Origin: CAIKXD01 sp035439485
GTDB lineage: Bacteria; Bacteroidota; Bacteroidia; UBA4408
DNA length: 64,000 bases
Assembly (NCBI GenBank): GCA_035439485.1
Contig: DAORKI010000001.1
Span: forward strand, 62,001 to 126,000
Direction of reading: 5' to 3'
The notes beneath the pieces are model-generated. The model was given only the letters and a program-made list of their open reading frames with translations, searched no databases and was not told the DNA's origin. The position numbers and the translations under genes are program-made. Shown piece after piece: positions 51,742 through 61,500 of the stretch; positions within the stretch are counted from its first letter, which is position 1, and every line of letters starts with the position of its first letter.

Positions 51742-54700
51742 TGCGTGTGAAAGCACTTTTAACCATAATTTTTATTGGCTATTACACATCATTATTGGCT
51801 CAAAATTTTAGTAATGCTAAAGTTAAATTTTTGACCACCAAAACTGATACTGTTGTAGTTGATACCTTGAGTATTGTGGCCACAACTTTTAAAATTAAAG
51901 ATACTACCTTAATAGTTGATTATGAACTCATACAGGCCAAAGGTTTGCTTGTTTGGAAAAGTAGACAAAATTTACCTGATAGCGTTGAGGTACAATTTGA
52001 ATGTTTTCCTTTTTTATTAGCTAAACCATATTACCATAAAAGTTTGAAGCAAATGCAAGCAGCTTCCAATAACTTTGCGAATCCTTTTACATTTCAATAT
52101 CAAAAAACGAATAATGATATTTTTAAAATGGAAGGATTAAATCGTAGTGGAAGTATAACCCGTGGTGTAACATTTGGCAATAACCAAGATGTGGTGGTGA
52201 ATTCCAATTTAAATCTTCAGCTTTCTGGAAAAATTAGCGAAAACATTAATATTAAAGCAGCCATAGCTGATGATAACATTCCTATTCAACCAGAGGGCAA
52301 TACACAACAATTGCAAGAATTTGACAAGGTATTTATTCAATTGAATGACGACAAATCGCAATTGGTGGCAGGTGATTTTGTTTTAAACAGGCCACCATCT
52401 TACTTTATGAATTATTTTAAACGCAATCAAGGTGGTTCATTTAACACTACTTTTAAAGAAAGGAAAAGTAAAGAAAACATACATAGTATAGACGCTTCAG
52501 CTGCGGTTAGTAAAGGAAAGTTTTCGCGAAATGTAATTATTGGCATTGAAGGTAATCAAGGACCTTACAGATTAAAAGGTGCAGAAAATGAAAGTTTCAT
52601 CATTATTTTATCAGGTTCCGAAAATATTTACATCGATGGAAAGTTGATGCAAAGAGGGCAAGAAAACGATTATATTATTGATTACAACACTGCTCAAATA
52701 ACGTTTACAGCAAAAAAAATTATTACGAAGGATAAGAGAATTGTTGCTGAATTTCAATATGTAGATAGAAATTATGCGCGATCTATTGTAACCTTTGGTC
52801 ATGATTTTACATCAGGAAAATTTCAAACTCGGCTGCATATTTATAGCGAACAAGACAATAAAAATAAACCTGTAAATTTAACATTGAGTGCCTCTCAAAA
52901 AGAAATTCTGAATAGTGTTGGCGATAGCATAAACTATGCTTTTGCTCCAAGTGTTGATACAGTTGATTTTTCAACAATTCAGGTATTGTATGAAGAAAAG
53001 GATACTTTAATTAATGGACTAGTTTACAACAAAATATTTGTGTATTCAACTCAGCCCGAACGTGCTATTTATCGGCCATCTTTTAGTAACGTGGGTCAGG
53101 GCAATGGCAATTATATAAACATTAATAGTAGTGCAAATGGCAAAGTTTATCAGTGGGTGGCGCCCATCAATGGTGTTAAGCAAGGAAGTTATGAGCCTTT
53201 AATTTTATTACCGACACCTAAGCAAAGGCAAATGGCAATAGCTTCCACAGGGTATCAAATTAACAAGAATTTAAAAACAGGCTTAGAGTTGGCGATTAGC
53301 AATTACGATGTAAATACTTTTAGTAGTATTGGAAATGCCAACAATCAAGGCTATGGAGTAAAATATTTTATTGATGGCAAAACACCACTAAAAGATTCCA
53401 CAAATGGATTATCATTACTTACTTTAGGAAGTTACGAAATGATTTCAAAAGGCTTTACTCAAATAGAAAGATTTAGATCGGTTGAATTTGAGCGTGATTG
53501 GAATAGGACTTCACCGCTTATAAACAATGTGCAGCAACTTGCCACTTTAGGGATTGGCTTAGAGAAAAATAAATTATTTAAAGTCATTTATAAATATAAT
53601 ACTTTTAATGAACTTAAGCATTATAATGGGCAACAACATATGCTTAATTTGAATTATGATAGTAAGGGATGGAAGGCCAATATCGATGGCAGTTTGTTGG
53701 GCTCAAAAGGCCTAACAAACAACACTGTTTTTTTGAGACAAAAAGGTGGAGTGTCAAAAGATTTTAAAAAGCAGAATATAAAAATAGGGTTATTTGAGGA
53801 ACAAGAAAAAAGTAGTTTTTTATCTATTGAAAATGACAGTTTATTAGCACAAAGTTTTCATTTCTTTGAGTGGCAAGCGTTTGCAAATAGTAGCGATTCG
53901 TCAAAAACAAGCTATGAACTAAAATATGTGAACCGTACTGATTGGTTGCCAAAAGATAATACTTTTAAAATGGCTTCTGTTGGACAAAGTTATATTTTTA
54001 GCACTGGATTCAATATTAATGCAGCCAGCAGTTTTAAAAACACAAGTACGTATCGAGTTTTAGATGTTAAGGATACAACATTAATCACTCAAAATGCAGA
54101 TAAATCCCTAGTGAATAGAATTGAATATAATGTTAGGCTTTTGAAAGGCAGTGTTAATTTATCCACTTTTTATGAATTAGGTTCAGGCTTGGAAGTAAAA
54201 AAGGAATATTCATTTATTGAAGTAGCCCCTGGACAAGGTTCTTACACATGGAAAGATTATAATGAAAATGGAATAAAAGAGTTAAATGAATTTGAAATTT
54301 CGGTTTTTAGTGACCAAGCTAAGTATGTGAAAGTTTTTACGCCAACCAATGAATTTGTGAAAACATTCAATAATCAATTTAATCAATTGGTGAATATAAA
54401 TGCCCCATCAAAATGGAGTTTGCAAAAGAAAACAGTAAAAAAATTAATTTCAAGATTTTCTAATCAAACTGTATATCGTATGGATAGAAAAACGGCAGAT
54501 TCACGTTTGGAAGATTCATTTAATCCTTTTAATAATTTGAATTTCGATACCACATTGGTATCTTTAAGTTCAAACTTCAGAAGCACATTTTATTTTAACA
54601 GATTGGATCCAAAATTTGGTTTAGAATACACTTTTCAAGAACCAAGAAATAGACAATTGCTTTCCAATGGCTTTGAATCTCGCAGTAATCAGTCTAATTC

Positions 54701-55211
54701 AATACGTTTTAGATATAACATTACCCGCATCTTCCAAATCAGCGCTGAAGCTTTACAAGGAATAAAAACCAATAGATCTGATTATTTTAATTCACGCGAT
54801 TTTAATATTAATTACAAAGAAATAGAGCCTAAATTTACTTATCAACCTAATGTGGCTTTTAAACTAATTTTAAGTTTTAAATACCTCGAAAAAGTGAATG
54901 ATTTTAATGATTCAAATAATGTAGTGGTGAACCATAATTATGGTGTTGAATTAAGATATAATGAAGCAGGAAAAGGTAGTTTTAGTACAAAAATTAATTA
55001 TATAAAGATTGATTATAACAGTGATTCCAATACTGCATTGGCCTTTGAAATGTTAGATGGACTAGTTACTGGAAACAATATTACATGGAATATAGGGTAT
55101 CAACGTACACTTTCAAATAATATGCAAGTTAACTTTAATTATGATGGCCGCAAAACTGAAGGAAGTAAAACCATTCATACTGGTGGTGTTACGGTAAGAG
55201 CATTTTTCTAG
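51741..55211 (+). CDS. Large uncharacterised outer membrane beta-barrel protein
   Basis: 1156 residues from GTG 51741, with GTG 51747 (two residues later) better placed relative to the -7-like box. Signal peptide VKALLTIIFIGYYTSLLAQ. The N-terminal about 330 residues hold GSITRGVTFGNNQDVVVNSN, DDNIPIQPEGNTQQLQEFDK and RPPSYFMNYFKRNQGGSF, a conserved segment of large Bacteroidota outer membrane proteins of unknown role. Then comes a long run of amphipathic strands ending RKTEGSKTIHTGGVTVRAFF (aromatic C-terminus). A calcium-loop-like DYNENGIKELNEFE lies near residue 840. No catalytic motif recognised. Single gene, convergent with the SpoIIE sensor gene. Confidence 0.82.
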   Translation: MRVKALLTIIFIGYYTSLLAQNFSNAKVKFLTTKTDTVVVDTLSIVATTFKIKDTTLIVDYELIQAKGLLVWKSRQNLPDSVEVQFECFPFLLAKPYYHKSLKQMQAASNNFANPFTFQYQKTNNDIFKMEGLNRSGSITRGVTFGNNQDVVVNSNLNLQLSGKISENINIKAAIADDNIPIQPEGNTQQLQEFDKVFIQLNDDKSQLVAGDFVLNRPPSYFMNYFKRNQGGSFNTTFKERKSKENIHSIDASAAVSKGKFSRNVIIGIEGNQGPYRLKGAENESFIIILSGSENIYIDGKLMQRGQENDYIIDYNTAQITFTAKKIITKDKRIVAEFQYVDRNYARSIVTFGHDFTSGKFQTRLHIYSEQDNKNKPVNLTLSASQKEILNSVGDSINYAFAPSVDTVDFSTIQVLYEEKDTLINGLVYNKIFVYSTQPERAIYRPSFSNVGQGNGNYININSSANGKVYQWVAPINGVKQGSYEPLILLPTPKQRQMAIASTGYQINKNLKTGLELAISNYDVNTFSSIGNANNQGYGVKYFIDGKTPLKDSTNGLSLLTLGSYEMISKGFTQIERFRSVEFERDWNRTSPLINNVQQLATLGIGLEKNKLFKVIYKYNTFNELKHYNGQQHMLNLNYDSKGWKANIDGSLLGSKGLTNNTVFLRQKGGVSKDFKKQNIKIGLFEEQEKSSFLSIENDSLLAQSFHFFEWQAFANSSDSSKTSYELKYVNRTDWLPKDNTFKMASVGQSYIFSTGFNINAASSFKNTSTYRVLDVKDTTLITQNADKSLVNRIEYNVRLLKGSVNLSTFYELGSGLEVKKEYSFIEVAPGQGSYTWKDYNENGIKELNEFEISVFSDQAKYVKVFTPTNEFVKTFNNQFNQLVNINAPSKWSLQKKTVKKLISRFSNQTVYRMDRKTADSRLEDSFNPFNNLNFDTTLVSLSSNFRSTFYFNRLDPKFGLEYTFQEPRNRQLLSNGFESRSNQSNSIRFRYNITRIFQISAEALQGIKTNRSDYFNSRDFNINYKEIEPKFTYQPNVAFKLILSFKYLEKVNDFNDSNNVVVNHNYGVELRYNEAGKGSFSTKINYIKIDYNSDSNTALAFEMLDGLVTGNNITWNIGYQRTLSNNMQVNFNYDGRKTEGSKTIHTGGVTVRAFF

Positions 55212-55236
55212 CCTGTAATGAACAATACGGTGGCTA

Positions 55237-58200
55237 CTAAACTCTAACTCCAATAATCAAAATATCATCAACTTGCTCGTTTGAGTCGCCCATCCATGAG
55301 CGATAATAACCATTAATGGATTTTCCTTGTTGTTCCATTGTTTGACCTTGAATATCGAAAAGTAATTGTCGCAAACCCTTGGTGGTTAATTTTTTGTTTT
55401 TCGGACCACCAAATTGATCGGGGGCACCATCAGTAAATAAATAAAAAGTATCACCAGAATTGAGTTGAATTTCAGTTTCTTCAAATTCTTGATTCATGTG
55501 AGTATGTCCAGCAATGCCTGCCTTTGTTGGTTTAATTATTTCAACTTCTTCTAATGAGCAGCCTTTTCTATAAATCCATAAAGGACGATTAGCACCAGCA
55601 AAGGTTAGGATATTAGTATAACTATCAAAAAAACAAAGCGCCAATTCCATTCCATCTTTTGACTGAGTGGTGCCTTCCTCTTGCTTAAGCGAATCTTTAA
55701 TTTGCTTGTTCATAAATGATAAAATATGAGCAGGAGTCAAGTCAGCAATTTCGGCAACTGATTGATTTAATTTTTCGCTACCAATCATACTCATGAAAGC
55801 GCCTGGTACTCCATGTCCTGTGCAATCAGCAGCCACAATTATGTGTTGGTCAAAACCAGCAATTGCTTTTTTATGATCACCTGCCAAACTAAACCAATAA
55901 AAATCGCCACTTACTATATTTCTGGGTTTAAAAAGTATAAATGAATCTTTAAATGTTTTATTAAAGCTTTTTACATCAGGTAAAATGCTTTGTTGAATTA
56001 CTTTAGCATAATTAATACTATCAGTAATTTCAAGGTTAGCATCACGCAATTTGTCACGTTCTTCCCATAATTCATGTGTTCTTTCTTTTACAGTTTTATC
56101 AAGTAAATCGTTAATTGCCCTTAGCCTTTTTGTGTTGAATTTAATAAGGATGTAAATTAAAATTACTGTGAGTATGATATATGAAATATAAGCAAGTGTT
56201 GTTCTATACCAAGGCGGTGCTATGGTGAAAGAAATTCTCTTTATATCAGAAACATTATCAAAAATGTCTTTCGCCTTTACTTCAATGGTATATGCTCCTT
56301 CAGGAAGATAATTGTAATCTTTAGTCCTTAAATATGTCCAATCACTAAAGTTGTTTTCCATAGGAAGCAATCGAGATGAAAACATAATATTATCCATACC
56401 GGAATAGTTAGCAACAGAAAAAGTAAACTTAATAGCATTTAACTCAAAGGGAAGTTTATGTTTTAACTCATTTGGAATATTTCCTCTTAACACAGTATAG
56501 GAAGAATCGTTTTTGAGCGTAATTTTTTTGATGAAAACAGGAAACTGATTTTTGTAATGAATATCTAAGTTTGTGTTGTATTTCAGTAATCCTTCATTAG
56601 TAGCTATCCATAAATTGCCTTTGCTATCTTCACAAATGCCATTTTTTTGAATATTTTGATATTGGTTAAATAACAAATTTTCGAAATTTTCAGGCTTGCT
56701 GTCCGCAATTTTAGCTACGATACCACTTAAGTATTGGTTGTCATAGGCCAACCAAATATTTTCTTTTTTATCTGAATAAGCTCTAAATATGTAATTACTT
56801 TTTGACTGAAATTTTTTTGGAAATAACTCAGTATATTTAAAGGATATATTATTGTTTTGGTCAACTATTTCATAAAAGCTATTAAAACATAAGAAAACTT
56901 TATTCTTGTGTTTAAAAACAAAGTTTTCTGATTTTATCTCAATTGGGATATTGATGGTTACTAAGTCAAATTTTATATTAGTTTCCGAGGAAGGATTAAT
57001 TTTTATCAATGCCTTATTATCGCCTGAAACCCAAACTATTCCATTTTCATCTTCTACAATTGACCTAAATTGAGAGGCATGCTCAAACTCAGCTATTAAA
57101 TTATATTGTTTGTTTTCAAATTTATATATGGTAATTAGATTTTTTCCAGCAGCGAATAGAAGTTTTGCATTTTTATTATATTGGTAAGCCTTATTAAACT
57201 CTATGCCTTCTTCTATTGGGATGGTGTTTTTTCCTCTTATTGCAGTTAGGCCTATATTTGTACAAACTATAATATCTTTTATTTCATTGGTATTAAACTC
57301 TGTTACAGATATGATTGGCATATGAAAACTGGGGTGAAGTTTAAAAGTTAATCCTTCTTTGTTTTCATTTCCTTCATAAAGTCCTAAATCACTACTGATA
57401 AATAGGTTGTTGTCAATAATATTAACACTGTTAATTACACCAGCTAAGTCTTGGATTGAGTTATACTGCCTTATTGGTGTATGGTAATCTATCATTGAAA
57501 TACCTTTGTTAGTTACAGCCCATAAGTTTTTATCTTTGTCTTCTCGAACATACCAAACCCGGTCAGAAAGTAAACCTTTTTCCTTGCTGAAATGCTCTAG
57601 AATATTTCCTTTTTGATCAGTAATATAAATGCCATCATTTTTAGTGGCAAAACAAAAATGATTATTACTTAATAATGTACCGTGGTAAAGTTCACCAAAA
57701 ACAAAAAGCGAACTCACAGGAAATTTGATAGGATTTACTATACATTTTTGAGGATTATTTTTTGGATCCCATATCATTTCAAAAAATCCATCCTTTCGAG
57801 TACCAATTAAAATTTTGTGGTCGATTTCTTGAACAAAATCTACCATAACATCTTTAAAAATTTCAGAACCTTTTATAAAGTTCAATTGATTATTAGCATA
57901 ATAGGAAAAGCCACCTTCAAATTCACGTACTAAATAATTATTTTGAACTTGAAAACATTTGTGAATTCCGCTCCCTACACTTGGTTTTAAAATAGAAATT
58001 TTATCATTTTCATATACATAAACCTGCTCTCTAGAAGAAAAGAAAATATTTTTTCCTACACATTGGATAGTCCATATTTCATTAAAAGTTCTATAATCTT
58101 TAGGGATTTTGTTGATGAATGATATAAATTTTACTTTCCCAAATTCATTTTGTTTTATCATACCAAAATCACCGTCAGCTCCATAATATATATTACCGAC

Positions 58201-58467
58201 TTCATCAACAGATAATGAGTAAATCATACTTTCAAAAAGTACCAAATCAAAATCTAAACCATCAAAAATTAAAAGCCCAGCATTGTTTCCAATATAAATT
58301 AACCCCAGCGAATCTTGCACAATACACCAGTTTTGATTGTGTGCTTTGTACTGTTTTGATGTAAAATTAGTGATGTGTGGTAAACCATTTTCTTTAAGTG
58401 TTGTTTGGGCTTTTGCTGTATAAGAGCAAGCAAAAAACAAACATAGCAGAGTTATGTATTTATACAT
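55237..58467 (-). CDS. Sensor with periplasmic two-component-type propeller, Y_Y_Y domain and SpoIIE phosphatase output
   Basis: 1076 residues from ATG 58467, giving signal peptide MYKYITLLCLFFACSYTAKAQ; an in-frame TTG at 58494 adds nine residues before it. Residues about 25-640 are two-component-regulator propeller repeats (GLIYIGNNAGLLIFDGLDF, NIYYGADGDFGMI, GIVWVSGDNKALIK, GNLWIATNEGLLKYN). About 650-750 is a Y_Y_Y domain (YSGMDNIMFSSRLLPMENN, YLPEGAYTIEVKAKD), then a membrane helix (LAYISYIILTVILIYILIKF), a coiled coil and a SpoIIE/PP2C domain (VSGDFYWF, ADCTGHGVPGAFMSMIG, LFTDGAPDQFGG, DDILIIGV). The output removes phosphate from a Ser/Thr protein, probably an anti-sigma or anti-anti-sigma factor, in response to a periplasmic signal. 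No kinase or sigma-regulator gene adjoins it. Confidence 0.92.
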   Translation of the reverse strand: MYKYITLLCLFFACSYTAKAQTTLKENGLPHITNFTSKQYKAHNQNWCIVQDSLGLIYIGNNAGLLIFDGLDFDLVLFESMIYSLSVDEVGNIYYGADGDFGMIKQNEFGKVKFISFINKIPKDYRTFNEIWTIQCVGKNIFFSSREQVYVYENDKISILKPSVGSGIHKCFQVQNNYLVREFEGGFSYYANNQLNFIKGSEIFKDVMVDFVQEIDHKILIGTRKDGFFEMIWDPKNNPQKCIVNPIKFPVSSLFVFGELYHGTLLSNNHFCFATKNDGIYITDQKGNILEHFSKEKGLLSDRVWYVREDKDKNLWAVTNKGISMIDYHTPIRQYNSIQDLAGVINSVNIIDNNLFISSDLGLYEGNENKEGLTFKLHPSFHMPIISVTEFNTNEIKDIIVCTNIGLTAIRGKNTIPIEEGIEFNKAYQYNKNAKLLFAAGKNLITIYKFENKQYNLIAEFEHASQFRSIVEDENGIVWVSGDNKALIKINPSSETNIKFDLVTINIPIEIKSENFVFKHKNKVFLCFNSFYEIVDQNNNISFKYTELFPKKFQSKSNYIFRAYSDKKENIWLAYDNQYLSGIVAKIADSKPENFENLLFNQYQNIQKNGICEDSKGNLWIATNEGLLKYNTNLDIHYKNQFPVFIKKITLKNDSSYTVLRGNIPNELKHKLPFELNAIKFTFSVANYSGMDNIMFSSRLLPMENNFSDWTYLRTKDYNYLPEGAYTIEVKAKDIFDNVSDIKRISFTIAPPWYRTTLAYISYIILTVILIYILIKFNTKRLRAINDLLDKTVKERTHELWEERDKLRDANLEITDSINYAKVIQQSILPDVKSFNKTFKDSFILFKPRNIVSGDFYWFSLAGDHKKAIAGFDQHIIVAADCTGHGVPGAFMSMIGSEKLNQSVAEIADLTPAHILSFMNKQIKDSLKQEEGTTQSKDGMELALCFFDSYTNILTFAGANRPLWIYRKGCSLEEVEIIKPTKAGIAGHTHMNQEFEETEIQLNSGDTFYLFTDGAPDQFGGPKNKKLTTKGLRQLLFDIQGQTMEQQGKSINGYYRSWMGDSNEQVDDILIIGVRV

Positions 58468-58557
58468 GAAATTATGCCTGCCAAATGGGTTCAACGTGCT
58501 AAAAATTGATTTACTTAATAAAACTTCACGAATATATTATTTAAACTTATTTATTCC

Positions 58558-58565
58558 TATATTTG
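58558..58565 (+). promoter_or_regulatory. Bacteroidota -7 box (TATATTTG) for the giant GloVer-repeat protein
   Basis: Exact TAnnTTTG match, 24 bp before ATG 58590. It overlaps an in-frame TTG at 58563, ruling that out as the start. Confidence 0.6.
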
Positions 58566-58589
58566 TCGATAAATAGCATAAAAAAACTC

Positions 58590-61500
58590 ATGAAATCTAT
58601 ACTAATTAATTTGATTATTCTTATCATTATTATTCCTTTTTCGGCATTTTCCCAATCCAAAATTTGGGGTATTACGAACCAAGGGGGTAGCAGTACTATT
58701 GGCACAATTTATAATACAAATAACGATGGAACCAATCAAGCTTTGTTAAATGAGTTTACAGCAAATTATCCAGGGAGTAAGCCTCAAGGAGATTTAATAG
58801 AAATTAGTAATAAACTTTATGGCCTTACAAAAGATGGTGGAAGTTCCAATGCAGGAGTTTTGTTTAGCTACGATTTAATTTCAAACCAATATGCATTGCT
58901 GTACAGCTTCGATGGCTCATTAAATGGAGCTAATCCTACTGGTGGTTTGATGCTTGCTAATAATGGTTTGTTGTATGGTGTGACATCAAAAGGTGGGTTG
59001 AACAATGGTGGCATTATATTTTCATTTAATACTACAACGAGTACCTTTGTAAAATTATATGATTTTACTTTTGCATCAGGTATTGAACCTGACGGAGGCT
59101 TAGTGGAACAAACCAATGGAGAATTATTTGGAGTTACATACAGAGGCGGGGTAAACGATAAAGGGGTAATTTTTAAATTTACCATAGCAGGTAATTCTTA
59201 CCAAAATTTATTTAACTTCAATGCCCTCAATGGAGAGAATCCAAGAGGTAGTTTGGTTGTTACACCTAATGGTTATTTAATGGGATTAACCACAAATGGT
59301 GGAGTAAACAGCAAGGGTGTTGTATATGGTTATAGGGTAAGTTCAGGAATATTTACCAAACATATTGATTTAAGCTCCTTGAGTGGTGGAAACCCTGAAG
59401 GGAGTTTAATTTATCATCCTATTACAGCAAAGTGTTATGGCTTAGCGGCTCAAGATGGTGTTAATGGACAAGGAACTATGTTTGAATTAGATACCAATGG
59501 TACATCTTTTTTGAAGCTTTATGATTTTCAACAATTAACAGGAGGGCATCCCAAAGGTAAACTATCACTTGCATCTGGAAATAAATTTGCTGGTAATACT
59601 TATGATGGAGGTCCAGCCAATTATGGTACTGTATTTACTATTGGTTTAAATGGGGCAAATTATAACGCAGGCGGCATTTATGATTTTTTTGGAGTTGGTG
59701 CAAATCCATTTGGAGGATTATTATTATCATCAAGCCAAGGTAAGTATTACAGTTTAACAAGCAGCGGGGGAAACACATCTAACGGCATGTTAGTGAGTAT
59801 AGATACGGCTACCTTAACCATTACATCAGTCTTTTCATTCAATGACGCAGGAATTGATGGAGGCTTTCCTGTTGGAGGCATTATGAAAGCAAGCAATGGA
59901 AGGGTGTACGGAACAGCCAGCAAAGGAGGTACGAATGGAAAGGGTATAGCTTTTCAGTTAGATGCTAATGGCAATAGCTTTGTTAAAATTGCAGAATTTA
60001 ATGGAACAACTGGCTCTGATCCACGTGGCAACTTAATTGAAGTTAGTACTGGAAAATTTATTGGAATGACTTTCGATGGTGGTACTTTTAATTTTGGATC
60101 TATATATGAAATTGATGCTTCACTTCCATTCCCTTCAACTCCTATTCAAAAATTAGCATTAAGCAGTGGTTTGGGAACTTATCCAAGAGGAGGATTAATC
60201 AAAGCAAATAATGGTAAATTTTATGGACTAACTTCCGCTGGTGGAGTTAATAATGATGGCGTTTTGTTTGAATATAATCCACTAACAAACAATTATATTA
60301 AACGACATGAGTTTTCTTCCTTCACAAGTGGTAGCGCTCCTGTGGGGAACTTAGTTCAAGCTGCTAATGGCAACTTATATGGGTTTACATCAGCTGGAGG
60401 TGCTAATGGTGGAGGCGTTATTTTTAAATATAATCCTACTGATTCTTCCTTTACCAAAGTATACGATTTTTCAGCAGGTACCGGAATATCTCCTGAAGGA
60501 AGCTTGATGTATGAATTTTCAAGTAATTTTTTGTATGGAATGACTAAATTAGGCGGTGTTAACTCAAAAGGAGTTGTTTTTAATTTTAATCCTTTGACTA
60601 ATGCTTACTTTCCTATTTTTCATTTTGGAGGATTAAATGGTGAATACCCAGTAGGAAAATTAATAAAATCTGATAATAGTAAATTGTATGGAACAACAGA
60701 GTTTGGCGGTACAAATGACCAAGGGGTGTTTTTTGAGATAGCCAGCGGAAATATTTACGCTAAGATATTTGATTTTAATTCAATCAATGGGTCTAAAGCG
60801 CAATCGGAATTGTTGTTGATGAATTGCGATGCACCAGTGATTACATCGCAACCAAGTAGCATTAATTCATGTCCGAATAACAATGTAAGTTTTACAGTTA
60901 GTGCAACCGGAGCTCTTAATTACAATTGGTATAAAAATGGAGTTGTTATCCCAACAGCGAGCACTTCAACTTTAAATTTAAGTAATGTTACTGTTGCCGA
61001 TAATGGAATTTACCACTGTGTAATTAATAATAACTGCGGTTTTGTAATTACTCAATTTGTTAAGCTGACCATAGTAAGTAAACCAGCATCTAACATCACA
61101 GTTTTTGGCCCTTCAGCCTTTTGTGATGGCAATTTTAATACAGAATTAAGTACAGTGTTTAACCCACTTTACAGTTATCAATGGAATCTTAATGGAAATC
61201 CAATTGTAGGGGCAAACTCTAATATAATTAATCCAACTCAAACAGGAAACTATACTTTAACGGTGAGCAGTGGAGTTGGTTGTGATAGTACTTCATTACC
61301 ACAAACCATTACTGTTGTAGCCAATGTTGCTGGTACTCCATCTGTCACTATTACTCCTAACACGGATTTAATATGTGGCATTACAAGTCTTAATTTTACT
61401 TCTGATACCTCTATAGTTGGTATTAATCCTTATTGCGAATGGAAGAAAAATGGTATAGTTGTGGCTAACGGGGTTAATACACTCAGTTATTCAGGTTCGG

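Noticed and set aside
58468..58494. TTG 58494 as start of the SpoIIE sensor
   Set aside because: It adds nine residues (MNPFGRHNF) ahead of a normal signal peptide; ATG 58467 fits better, though the longer form cannot be excluded.
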